DNA of 32,209 nucleotides from a virus. The notes under the pieces are model-generated. The model made no database searches. It was not told the DNA's origin and worked only from the letters and a program-made list of their open reading frames with translations. Below, in pieces: positions 1-7,455 of the stretch (positions are counted from its first letter, which is position 1; the number at the start of each line of letters is the position of its first letter). The stretch covers positions 1 to 32,209 of the IMG/VR virus record IMGVR_UViG_3300036885_000257; one strand, 5' to 3'. Position numbers and translations under genes: made by a program.

Positions 1-353
1 TCATACATTTTCTTGTCAGCATTATTCTGGTCTAATGTCCATTTCAAAGACAAAGTTCCAGCTTTTCTTGAATTCATGCAACCGACAACATGACTGTCTT
101 CCATCAAGTACTTGTATTCAGCAATGTCTTTGCCAAGTTTTCTAAGTGTTTCTGATGGGTTGGGCAAGTAACCAAGAACACGGTAGTAATTCCATGCTGT
201 TTCACGAATAGCAATTTCAGTTCCAAGCATTTGTTTCGTGTTCAAGTTTTCACTTAAAAGCTGGTCTGGCTCATAGAATGAAACTGAACCCCCAGACTGT
301 AAAGCCATGCTTGTTCTACGGGGCATCGGATAAAACTTGTTGTACCTACCCAT
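1..353 (-). CDS. Portal protein, Mu gp29-like (DUF935), N-terminal part
   Basis: The frame is open to the left edge, so only about 117 N-terminal residues are present. The stretch from residue 49 (RETAWNYYRVLGYLPNPSET) through LMEDSHVVGCMNSRKAGTLS to LKWTLD matches the start of DUF935 portal proteins, where one short helix region announces a variable residue run and then an H-x-x-x-x-x-x-x-RK segment followed by a tryptophan-containing strand. Portals form the dodecameric DNA entry channel at one capsid vertex and dock the terminase. The ATG is preceded by AAAGGAGT at good spacing. It lies 17 bases downstream of the large terminase on the same strand, the usual terminase-portal order. Family assignment is good; the rest of the protein is outside the window. 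Confidence 0.8.
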   Translation of the reverse strand, partial: MGRYNKFYPMPRRTSMALQSGGSVSFYEPDQLLSENLNTKQMLGTEIAIRETAWNYYRVLGYLPNPSETLRKLGKDIAEYKYLMEDSHVVGCMNSRKAGTLSLKWTLDQNNADKKMY

Positions 354-370
354 GATCAACTCCTTTATGT

Positions 371-1717
371 TTACCAAAAATCCTTTGTGACACGTTCTCT
401 TGCACGCCCTTTAGTAATCTGATAAAACGGTTCATCAAACGTTCTAAGTTCTTGTGGCATCTTGGCAACAGACTTTGAAATAACAGGACGAACGCCATTC
501 CAAGAAGCACTGCCCCCCATATATAACAAAGCCATTGACAGACTGTCAACCACATCATCATGTTCCCCCTGGGGAAATAAACTACACTGGTTAGTCAGTG
601 TCTTGTTCCATGGTGCTTTTCTTAAGATCACTTTGCCCTGTTCAATCAATGGTGTAATTGCTGTTGCTCTTGAAACTTTATCCCTGTCAACTTTAAAAGC
701 ATAAACTGGCATAGTCGACTGTTGAAACATCTGGATTAAAGACTGTCCAGACGCTTTATCTTCAATGACAACAACATCAGGCTTCCATTTGTTATATAGT
801 TCTTCTGTCTTAAGTAGTAACTTAGGAAAATCAAGTCGTTCCATGACCATATCTAAACAGTAGAAATGTGTGTTCGTCTTTTCCCATACAGTAAAAGCAC
901 TAAAGTCATTTGTTTCGCCCTCTTTAAAAGCGCTATCAATACTAATAATTTTCTGTTGAACAGTAAAAGGCTTGGGCAAAGTATCATCATCATAACAATA
1001 CTTCCACCATTCATCATTGAATATCTCAGACATACCAATATCTATAAAATCAGCATAGACTTCTTGTTGTCTAATTTGTGCAGGTGTATCAGCAGCCATT
1101 GCATCTATTTCTTCGACTGGTAATAGCGGGTTATCATAAGAACTTGCTTTTAATGAAATCCAATCAGGATCCCTATCAGGACTGCCTTCTAAGCCCTTTT
1201 TCCAGAACGTATAGAACAAGTGCTCTTTACCGTCTTTGCTTAACTTGCCTTTAGGGGTACCAACAAAAAACACTTTCGAAGCATAGTCAATGACCATGGG
1301 CCTAATTGAATTGAACCAAAGGTAAGGATCAGACTTGAAAATAATGCCTGCTTCATTAATTACTATTAAGTTGTAAGCAAAACCTTCGATGTTTTCTGGT
1401 TTTTCAGCACTTCGCATTATCAGTTCACCCTTGAACAGTTTCAACTGTTTCTTAGACTCTGACCAGTGCCAGTATTCATGTTTTACTTGCATTAACAAGG
1501 GCGTAAAATATTTCTGAAAATAAAGAACTAAGTTAATTTGCACGGTGTCTATCCATAAGACTTGTTGACCATTACATAGACACTCGATCACATACTGTAT
1601 AGCGCCAAATGTGCCACCGCATCTACGTCCTTTAGCAAAGACAATATATCTATGGGGATCTTCAAAGACTGTTTTTTGCATTGGGGTATAGGACAAATTT
1701 ATGTTAGCAGTGGGCAT
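371..1717 (-). CDS. Terminase large subunit (ATPase-nuclease)
   Basis: This is the packaging motor that translocates DNA into the prohead and cuts it. The ATPase half begins with a deviant Walker A at residues 29-36 (KGRRCGGT), then a Walker B-like strand LIVINEAG near residues 117-124 and a coupling motif VFFVGTPKG. The nuclease half shows the expected acidic clusters: IISIDSAFKEGETNDFSAFT near residue 258, VVVIEDKAS near 316, and GEHDDVVDSLSMAL near 384. At 448 residues it is on the short side for the family. The normal P-loop lysine position holds glycine, and the lysine is found earlier at residue 29, as in phage lambda gpA. It lies downstream of the small terminase gene, separated by 62 bases, and upstream of the portal. 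Confidence 0.93.
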   Translation of the reverse strand: MPTANINLSYTPMQKTVFEDPHRYIVFAKGRRCGGTFGAIQYVIECLCNGQQVLWIDTVQINLVLYFQKYFTPLLMQVKHEYWHWSESKKQLKLFKGELIMRSAEKPENIEGFAYNLIVINEAGIIFKSDPYLWFNSIRPMVIDYASKVFFVGTPKGKLSKDGKEHLFYTFWKKGLEGSPDRDPDWISLKASSYDNPLLPVEEIDAMAADTPAQIRQQEVYADFIDIGMSEIFNDEWWKYCYDDDTLPKPFTVQQKIISIDSAFKEGETNDFSAFTVWEKTNTHFYCLDMVMERLDFPKLLLKTEELYNKWKPDVVVIEDKASGQSLIQMFQQSTMPVYAFKVDRDKVSRATAITPLIEQGKVILRKAPWNKTLTNQCSLFPQGEHDDVVDSLSMALLYMGGSASWNGVRPVISKSVAKMPQELRTFDEPFYQITKGRARERVTKDFW

Positions 1718-1779
1718 TTAGAACCTTTTTAGGGTTAAAACGAATAAGGCACGTCATATAGAAACAAATTCACCTATGG

Positions 1780-2154
1780 TTATCCTATGGCAGGCGTCGC
1801 CTTTGATTCTATAACATTCTTGTTTATGTGTACGTCAACAGAACCAGTATGTGTTACTTTTTCACTTGATTGCCAACCACGTTCTTTACCCTGGTTGTCT
1901 AAGTAATAAATAATTGCTTTCAGATCACCTGTCTGAACCTTTTTCATCAAAGCGTTTTCGACTAAGTCAATATAGCCATCAAGTATTTCTTGCTGTCTTT
2001 CTTTGAACTTGGCATCATTTTTCAACCAGTTCAAGTAAGTTCGTCTGGCACATTGGGCTACGATGCACGCGTCTTCAACGTTATGAAAGTTCAAACTAAA
2101 GGCATGTAGCCACTGTTCTTTCTGTTTTAGAATTGCTTGGTTCAATTTTGGCAT
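1780..2154 (-). CDS. Terminase small subunit
   Basis: A 124-residue DNA-binding protein, the size expected for a small terminase. Residues 20-52 form a helix-turn-helix-like segment (VEDACIVAQCARRTYLNWLK), followed by a helical stretch LVENALMKKVQTGDLKAIIY and a tryptophan-containing end (NQGKERGW) that is characteristic of phage small terminase families. It would recognise the viral DNA and load the large subunit. It is the first gene of the leftward packaging block, directly upstream of the large terminase. A GAGG sequence lies seven bases before the ATG. The last 30 residues are polar and probably disordered. Assignment rests on the helix pattern plus position. Confidence 0.8.
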   Translation of the reverse strand: MPKLNQAILKQKEQWLHAFSLNFHNVEDACIVAQCARRTYLNWLKNDAKFKERQQEILDGYIDLVENALMKKVQTGDLKAIIYYLDNQGKERGWQSSEKVTHTGSVDVHINKNVIESKATPAIG

Positions 2155-2236
2155 AATTGGCCTCGATTTAGGGTGTTTATAGGGTAAATAGGCAAGAAAT
2201 TATAAACTTGATCTGAATCATATATATTCTTCTTAT
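2155..2236. promoter_or_regulatory. Divergent intergenic region between packaging and head operons
   Basis: The two transcription units start back to back here, so both promoters should lie within or close to these 82 bases. The region is very AT-rich, with TATAAA near 2201 and TATATATT near 2221 on the plus strand, and TATAAT near 2199-2204 when read on the minus strand. I see no convincing -35 partner at 16-18 bases for any of them, so no exact promoter is called; a phage-specific polymerase or activator could be involved. Confidence 0.35.
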
Positions 2237-2443
2237 ATGGCAAGAAACCCACACTTATACTCACAATTCGAACGTAATAAAAGCTTTGTTACTTATTCAG
2301 GCATGACAGCAACTGGTATTTGTGTTAGAACACCAGTCAAGAACATGGCATCAGAACCAGACGCATTAGAAAAACTACACGGACAGAGTGGTTCTGGCTT
2401 GGGACAAGACAAGACAGGACATGCTAAGAACACGAGGGACTGA
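2237..2443 (+). CDS. Small protein of unknown function, first gene of the head operon
   Basis: A 68-residue basic, polar protein with no family I recognise. The C-terminal third is rich in Gly, Ser, Lys and Asp and looks disordered; there is no signal peptide or membrane segment. The start is not strongly supported, because the bases before the ATG are an AT-rich run without a Shine-Dalgarno sequence, so it could be read from a near-leaderless transcript. The TGA stop shares a base with the ATG of the next gene (TGATG), which points to translational coupling and supports this being a real gene. Its position suggests a role in head assembly, but that is only context. Confidence 0.55.
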   Translation: MARNPHLYSQFERNKSFVTYSGMTATGICVRTPVKNMASEPDALEKLHGQSGSGLGQDKTGHAKNTRD

Positions 2444-2871
2444 TGCTACAACTTGAAATCGATGACCATCTTTTCGTTGCTGAACTTGAAGGCTTGAAGC
2501 ATAAGCTTGACTACATGCCCAGTAATGAAATAGCAAAACTGATCTTACAGGGCATACATCAGACATTTGACGATGCAGGGGCATCAGACGCTGTAATTGA
2601 AGACCATACAGTAGACTTTGAATGGGCAGAAAGACAAGAAGAAGGGGACGGACATCCCTTACTTATAGACTCAGGCGGACTTTACAATTCTTTCTTTTAC
2701 AACATTACTAAAGAAGACAATGACGTTATGATCGACTTTGAATCTGGTATGCCCTATGCTGGTTTTCTTAATAATGGTACTAAGTTCATGCCACCAAGAC
2801 CATTCTTTCTTGTACGTGAAACAACACTACAAGACATAGAAGAAATTTTAGCCAAGCACTTTGTATCATGA
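2443..2871 (+). CDS. Virion morphogenesis protein, Mu gpG / P2 gpS-like
   Basis: This 142-residue protein matches the phage virion morphogenesis family (Mu gpG, P2 gpS type), which acts at the head-tail interface or in tail completion. The C-terminal half carries the family pattern in order: HPLLIDSGGLYNSF at residues 87-100, a short beta pair, then MPYAGFLNNGTKFMPPRPFF, which corresponds to the YA-x-x-HQ-x-G and PARPF motifs. It starts on the stop codon of the preceding small gene and its own stop overlaps the next start by four bases (ATGA), so all three are translated as a coupled set. In Mu, G follows F; here it comes before the F-like gene. Confidence 0.8.
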   Translation: MLQLEIDDHLFVAELEGLKHKLDYMPSNEIAKLILQGIHQTFDDAGASDAVIEDHTVDFEWAERQEEGDGHPLLIDSGGLYNSFFYNITKEDNDVMIDFESGMPYAGFLNNGTKFMPPRPFFLVRETTLQDIEEILAKHFVS

Positions 2872-5753
2872 ACTATAAGCAATCAACTAAAGAATCAAGA
2901 AGTAAAGACTGGTTCAACTTTATTGAAGCAGCATCTAAGCGCCATGCCCCAGTTGACAAAGCATTGAAAGAACACTTCGACACAATAAAAGACCATGTAG
3001 TAAAAACTGGTTCATTAGCAGGTTTAGACAAGACACACATCAAAGCAGAACTGACAGCAAAACTAAACCCAGCACTTAGAACTGTAGCACATTCAGCAGG
3101 ACAAGAAAGACTTGACGACTTGTATTCTGAAGGACTACTAAAAGAAAAGCTTTTAATCTTGCCGTCAAAGGGCATAGAAGAACTAATAGGATCTCGACTT
3201 GCTCTGCTTTCTGACACTGTAGACACAACATGGGACAGGGTGCAAGCAGTATTAGATGCTAACCCAGAAAACTTAGCAGAAGAAATTGAAAGTTCACTGT
3301 TTGACCAAAGGGGTTTAATAAACACAACAGAAAGCACAGCACTAAACAATGCTGGGGACTTAGAAGGCGCAGAACAGTCAGACGTTTCTTTACTTAAGAT
3401 CTGGGTCAGTCAACAAGATGCTAATGTAAGGGACTCACATACACAAGCAGAAGACAAGTATCAAGACGGTATTCCGCTTGACCAAGACTTTGAAGTAGGA
3501 GACGACACAATGTCTGAACCTGGTGAAGGTTCATTACCAGAAGAAAACATAAATTGCAGATGTTCTATTTCTTACATTGAAGCAGCAAAAGACTTTGCTG
3601 AAAGCAAGTCTGACCCTATTCATGATGTTACATATAATGCAACAACTGACAGTCTTGGGCTTAGAAACTTAGCAATGCCCAGGCCCATAGTTCAAGACCC
3701 TAAGTCAAGTCTGACTGATATTGAAACTAAACGAAAACAAGTCCCAATGTCTGATGACAAGCATTCTTTAGACTCAGGTTCTGACCTAAAAGAACAGAAA
3801 GATCCCACAGGCATTACTTATGGTACATCAGTAGGGCCATATAAAGTAAAGGAACCAGTCGGTGGACTACAACGTGCTTTACCATCTGCATACAACGAAA
3901 GCAAAACAAACTTGGTTACACTAAACTTTGCAGAACATGCTGAATATCCAGTAAAATCAAGCGAATTGACAGCCGCTATGGGTGTTGGTATATCTGCTGA
4001 CAGAACACTTACTGACTTGCCCCCTAAAGACATTAAAGCAGATCTTGCTGGTGAAATGAAAATGAAACGTGACGAACCAATTTACACAGAAGGTCAAGAA
4101 GACGAAACAGGCATGTGGGTCACTGCTTTCAAGTCAGGCACACAAACAGATTCAGATGGTGTTGCACACAAATGGGAACCAGAAGACATAGACAACATAG
4201 CACAACAATACAACAAATCTGCAGATCCCAAGAACCCTGAACATCATATAGCCCCTGTAGTATTAGGGCATCCTAAAGACGATAGCCCTGCTTATGGCTG
4301 GATCGACAAAGCTAAATCTGCTGCTGGTAAATTATTCGTTCACCTCAGTCAACTACAACCTGAATTTGTTGACGCCCTTAAGAAAGGGCTATATAAGACA
4401 CGTTCAATTAGTCTATATCCAGACTTGAATATCAGACATCTTGGTTTTCTTGGTGGTGCAGTTCCTGCTGTCAAGGGACTTGGCCCATTCAAGTTTCAAG
4501 ATGAAAAGCCCTATAACACTTACGAATTCGGAGAAGACATGACTGACTTAAATGAACTAAAACAAGAAAATCATTTTTTCAAACGCTTATTCAATCTTTT
4601 CAAAATAGACGTAACTGAATTCAAAGAAGGAACAAGTAAACAACTACAGTCACAGGATGTCGATACGTTCAAGACAATCGGTGACAAATACCCGGAAGGA
4701 GCCAGTATGGCTGAGAAGAAAGATGTAATACCAGCTGACATGAATATAAGTCACCTGGATCACTTGAAATATGCTAAAGAATATGTCACAAAATTAGGTG
4801 ACCATCTTGAAGCAACAAAAGCAGAGAAAGGCGACAAGAAAACGAAGGATGACGGCAAAGAAACTATTGCACATGAATTTGCCAGACTTGCTAATTATCA
4901 CATGACAGCAGCACATGCAGGTCTTACTGCTGCACACTGTGGTCATATGGACCATGCTGAAGAAAACACAGACGACAAAACACTTGACCACAAAGAAAAG
5001 GAAGAAAAGACTAAAGCGCCTAATGAACACCTTCAGGGTGCTGCTGATGCATTAAAAGCTGCACAAGAAGCCATAGGAGCAAAAGACATGGCAAAAGTTC
5101 ATGAACATCTTTCTGGTGCACATGCAAACCTTACACTTGCAGCAACAAAGTCTGGTAATTTCGCTGAAGCTGATGTTGTTGGCACAGGCGGAACAAAAGA
5201 AATTCCTGTTGATGAAGTAAAAAAAGACAAAGATGAAAACACGAAGCTTTCTGAAGAAATAAGCTCTTTGAAAGACGAAATTTCAAAACTTAGAACAGAA
5301 AATGAAAAACTGAAAGGTGAACAAGAAACTAAACAAAAGGAAACTGCTATGGGCAATTTCAAAGAATTCTGTGAAAAGCTGGTATCTGAAGGCAGGATGA
5401 AACCTGTTGATGTAGACCAGAATGTTAAGACACTTGAAGCCCGACAGTTCATGTTCGATATGGAAACAAAGAACTTCGCTGAACACAAAGTTAAAGTTGA
5501 AGTTCACGACTATGTTGAAGACTTTAAGAATTACTTAAGTGCTATGCCAGTTGTTGTTGAACTTGATAAAGAACTTCTAAAGGGCACAGCTCCTGCAAAC
5601 CAGCCGGCCGCTGAATTTGTAGAAGTTGAAATTCAAAAGCTGATGAAGGCTGAACCCAAGTTGCAATACCATGAGGCTTTAAATAGAATTTTTCAAACAA
5701 ACCCTGATAAAGTGTCAAGTTATATGGAAGCGTCAATGACGCCTGTCAAGTAA
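2868..5753 (+). CDS. Fused head morphogenesis (Mu F-like), protease (Mu I-like) and scaffold protein
   Basis: One continuous 961-residue frame. Residues about 100-240 look like the Mu F / SPP1 gp7 minor head family: IWVSQQDANVRDSH at 178-191 and the closing NCRC at 229-232. Residues about 410-550 resemble the Mu gpI prohead protease: VVLGHP with His468, the PAYGWIDKA strand, and YKTRSIS with Ser513 and Ser515 as candidate nucleophiles. The rest is scaffold-like: a His-rich helix (about 668-698), Lys/Glu-rich linkers, a coiled coil (EEISSLKDEISKLRTENEKL, about 795-815) and a helical C-terminus. In Mu, F and I are separate genes. No stop or frameshift interrupts the frame. Self-cleavage between domains would separate them; the catalytic residues are my inference. 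Confidence 0.8.
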   Translation: MNYKQSTKESRSKDWFNFIEAASKRHAPVDKALKEHFDTIKDHVVKTGSLAGLDKTHIKAELTAKLNPALRTVAHSAGQERLDDLYSEGLLKEKLLILPSKGIEELIGSRLALLSDTVDTTWDRVQAVLDANPENLAEEIESSLFDQRGLINTTESTALNNAGDLEGAEQSDVSLLKIWVSQQDANVRDSHTQAEDKYQDGIPLDQDFEVGDDTMSEPGEGSLPEENINCRCSISYIEAAKDFAESKSDPIHDVTYNATTDSLGLRNLAMPRPIVQDPKSSLTDIETKRKQVPMSDDKHSLDSGSDLKEQKDPTGITYGTSVGPYKVKEPVGGLQRALPSAYNESKTNLVTLNFAEHAEYPVKSSELTAAMGVGISADRTLTDLPPKDIKADLAGEMKMKRDEPIYTEGQEDETGMWVTAFKSGTQTDSDGVAHKWEPEDIDNIAQQYNKSADPKNPEHHIAPVVLGHPKDDSPAYGWIDKAKSAAGKLFVHLSQLQPEFVDALKKGLYKTRSISLYPDLNIRHLGFLGGAVPAVKGLGPFKFQDEKPYNTYEFGEDMTDLNELKQENHFFKRLFNLFKIDVTEFKEGTSKQLQSQDVDTFKTIGDKYPEGASMAEKKDVIPADMNISHLDHLKYAKEYVTKLGDHLEATKAEKGDKKTKDDGKETIAHEFARLANYHMTAAHAGLTAAHCGHMDHAEENTDDKTLDHKEKEEKTKAPNEHLQGAADALKAAQEAIGAKDMAKVHEHLSGAHANLTLAATKSGNFAEADVVGTGGTKEIPVDEVKKDKDENTKLSEEISSLKDEISKLRTENEKLKGEQETKQKETAMGNFKEFCEKLVSEGRMKPVDVDQNVKTLEARQFMFDMETKNFAEHKVKVEVHDYVEDFKNYLSAMPVVVELDKELLKGTAPANQPAAEFVEVEIQKLMKAEPKLQYHEALNRIFQTNPDKVSSYMEASMTPVK
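4707..5753 (+). CDS. Possible internally started scaffold protein (Mu gpZ-like)
   Basis: An in-frame ATG at codon 614 of the fused protein is preceded by GGAAGGAG with a five-base spacer, better than the binding sites of many genes here. Starting there gives a 348-residue acidic, helical protein without the protease domain, containing the His-rich helix, the coiled coil and the C-terminal helices. Phage Mu is known to make scaffold Z from an internal start inside protease gene I in this way. The binding site also encodes Pro-Glu-Gly-Ala, so chance cannot be excluded. Confidence 0.55.
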   Translation: MAEKKDVIPADMNISHLDHLKYAKEYVTKLGDHLEATKAEKGDKKTKDDGKETIAHEFARLANYHMTAAHAGLTAAHCGHMDHAEENTDDKTLDHKEKEEKTKAPNEHLQGAADALKAAQEAIGAKDMAKVHEHLSGAHANLTLAATKSGNFAEADVVGTGGTKEIPVDEVKKDKDENTKLSEEISSLKDEISKLRTENEKLKGEQETKQKETAMGNFKEFCEKLVSEGRMKPVDVDQNVKTLEARQFMFDMETKNFAEHKVKVEVHDYVEDFKNYLSAMPVVVELDKELLKGTAPANQPAAEFVEVEIQKLMKAEPKLQYHEALNRIFQTNPDKVSSYMEASMTPVK

Positions 5754-5789
5754 CAAACAATTATCAGGACACAAACTAAGGAGTAAAAC

Positions 5790-6302
5790 ATGGCTTTTCA
5801 ATCACGTTATGAAGCTACCAGTTACTTGTCAACGAATGACTTGTCTGGTACAAATTATCCAGGACCTATTTTCATGAAACTGGATACCAGCACAAACGCA
5901 AATTTTCCACAGGTAGAACCATGCACAGCAAGCGTCAATCCTGAAGGTGTTCTTGAAAACGCTCCTGGTGCACAGATGCCAGCTGCTATTTCTTATACTG
6001 GTATCACTAAGATCGTTGTGAACGGTGTTTATACTGCTGGTCAGTTGCTGATGTCAAGCGGTTCTGGTGTTGCAACAGCAGCAAGTGGAACTGGGCAGTA
6101 TGCAAGGGGCGTTCAGTTGGAGAATTCAATAGCAGCAGGCGATATTGTTGCAATGCGTTTTGTTGACAATATGCTTGGTGTGTCTGGTATTTCTGGTTAT
6201 TCTGGTATTTCAGGTGTAAATGGAACTTCTGGATATTCAGGAACTTCTGGATATTCAGGAACTTCTGGATATTCAGGAACTTCTGGATATTCAGGAACAT
6301 AA
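5790..6302 (+). CDS. Capsid decoration protein (DUF2190-like) with a Gly-X-Ser tail
   Basis: Residues about 45-128 fit the DUF2190 head-decoration pattern: a short beta-rich domain with ITKIVVNGVYTAGQLLMSSG, then GQYARGVQLENSIAAGDIVA. Such proteins sit on the outside of the capsid, commonly as trimers, and stabilise it. From residue 132 to the stop the chain is only Gly-X-Ser/Asn triplets, ending in identical GTSGYS units. The tail is coded by an exact 18-base tandem repeat. The gene lies between the protease/scaffold and the major capsid gene, where Mu-like and other phages place decoration proteins, with AAGGAG before the ATG and a hairpin terminator after it. The surface location of the tail is inferred. 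Confidence 0.72.
   Translation: MAFQSRYEATSYLSTNDLSGTNYPGPIFMKLDTSTNANFPQVEPCTASVNPEGVLENAPGAQMPAAISYTGITKIVVNGVYTAGQLLMSSGSGVATAASGTGQYARGVQLENSIAAGDIVAMRFVDNMLGVSGISGYSGISGVNGTSGYSGTSGYSGTSGYSGTSGYSGT
6222..6293 (+). repeat. Exact 18-bp tandem repeat, four copies
   Basis: The unit GGAACTTCTGGATATTCA (encoding GTSGYS) occurs four times without a mismatch at 6222, 6240, 6258 and 6276, followed by a truncated GGAACA just before the stop. Identity at silent positions indicates recent expansion or homogenisation. Confidence 0.95.
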
Positions 6303-6305
6303 TAT

Positions 6306-6338
6306 AAAGACTATGTAGGCTCCAGCCAATAGTCTTTT
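6306..6338 (+). terminator. Rho-independent terminator after the decoration gene
   Basis: AAAGACTAT (6306-6314) pairs perfectly with ATAGTCTTT (6329-6337), the loop can form a small inner GGC/GCC stem, and the structure ends in TTTT. It lies four bases after the decoration gene stop and just before the capsid ribosome binding site. Confidence 0.7.
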
Positions 6339-6359
6339 CACAAACAACAAGGAGTTATT

Positions 6360-7388
6360 ATGTCTTTTCCTGCTATGACAAGTATTCTGGTTCGTGGAGC
6401 ACTCCAGAATGTAAGCATACTGTATCGCAATGCAAGTTACATTGCTGACAGTATTTTCCCGCTCATCAACGGTCTAAATTATCAGACCAAGATCACGAAA
6501 TACGATAAGCATCCCTGGTTCGCACTTGGCGAAGACCTTTATCGTGCAGAAAACACAACTGCAAAGCGTATTGACATGACAGTCCAGACACAGAATTTAG
6601 ATCCCAGAGAAATTGCTGCTGCTGGCGTTGTGTCAGATGAATTGTTCTTTGCTTCGAACCAACCTGGCAATCTGCCAGTTCAGCCGATTTCAGACACGAT
6701 TCTTATGATCTCTGACAAGATCGATCGTTTCAGAGAAAAGCTTGTTGCTGAAACCATCTATGGTGCAAGTGACAAGTATGGCGCAATCACTTGGGCTGAT
6801 GGTGCATCTGGTGGAACAGCCCCATCTGGTGGAACTGGAAAATGGGCTGCAGCAGACACGACAAACACAATCATCTTTGACATTGAAACAGCAAAGGCAG
6901 CAATCCTTAGCAAGACAGGTATCCTGCCCAATGTCTTAATGCTTGATTACACAACATTTCAGAAAATCAAAGCAAATGCAGTTGCTTTGGGTGGTGTGTT
7001 TGACAGGATCAAGTATACACAGACTGGCATCATGACTGAACAGCTCTTAGCATCTCTGCTTGGACTTGATGAAGTCATCATTGGTAAGGCTGTTTATACT
7101 GCAGACAAAGAAACGAAGGGCAACACGGTCACGACAATGAAGTACATTTGGGATCCGAATGCTTCTGGTCATGCTTTCTTGTACTATCGTCCTGCAGCTG
7201 CTGGTCTTAAACAGGTTTCGCCTGGTTATCAGTACCGTGTTGCTTACGATGGACAAACATGGAGAAGGATGATGACGTATCGTGAAGAGTGGTTGCATCA
7301 TAGTGTTTATGAAGTTGCAGAATGGGTTGACATTGCACCAGTGTCTACTGATGTTGGGTACCTCTGGAAACAGACGTATACAGCTTAA
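6360..7388 (+). CDS. Major capsid protein
   Basis: A 342-residue protein in the Mu gpT position, between decoration and gp36 genes. The sequence has the features of an HK97-fold capsid protein of the group that needs no large N-terminal prosequence: an N-terminal helix region (residues 1-35), an extended KYDKHPWFALGEDLYRAENT segment resembling an E-loop, a long acidic spine-helix region DTILMISDKIDRFREKLVAE, and a beta-rich A-domain with ILPNVLMLDYTTFQKIKAN and the late RVAYDGQTWRRMMTYREEW. It would form the capsid shell. The ATG is preceded by AAGGAG. Terminators stand on both sides of the gene. Family is judged from pattern and position rather than from a specific motif. Confidence 0.85.
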   Translation: MSFPAMTSILVRGALQNVSILYRNASYIADSIFPLINGLNYQTKITKYDKHPWFALGEDLYRAENTTAKRIDMTVQTQNLDPREIAAAGVVSDELFFASNQPGNLPVQPISDTILMISDKIDRFREKLVAETIYGASDKYGAITWADGASGGTAPSGGTGKWAAADTTNTIIFDIETAKAAILSKTGILPNVLMLDYTTFQKIKANAVALGGVFDRIKYTQTGIMTEQLLASLLGLDEVIIGKAVYTADKETKGNTVTTMKYIWDPNASGHAFLYYRPAAAGLKQVSPGYQYRVAYDGQTWRRMMTYREEWLHHSVYEVAEWVDIAPVSTDVGYLWKQTYTA

Positions 7389-7404
7389 TTAGCCATTGCG
7401 TAAG

Positions 7405-7441
7405 AAACAAGGGGGTTGATGGCCTCGGCCCCCTTGTTTTT
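7405..7441 (+). terminator. Strong rho-independent terminator after the major capsid gene
   Basis: AAACAAGGGGG (7405-7415) pairs with CCCCCTTGTTT (7429-7439) as a perfect 11-bp stem with a 13-base loop, followed by a T run. This is the most stable hairpin I found in the window. Confidence 0.85.
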
Positions 7442-7455
7442 AACAAAGGAAAACC

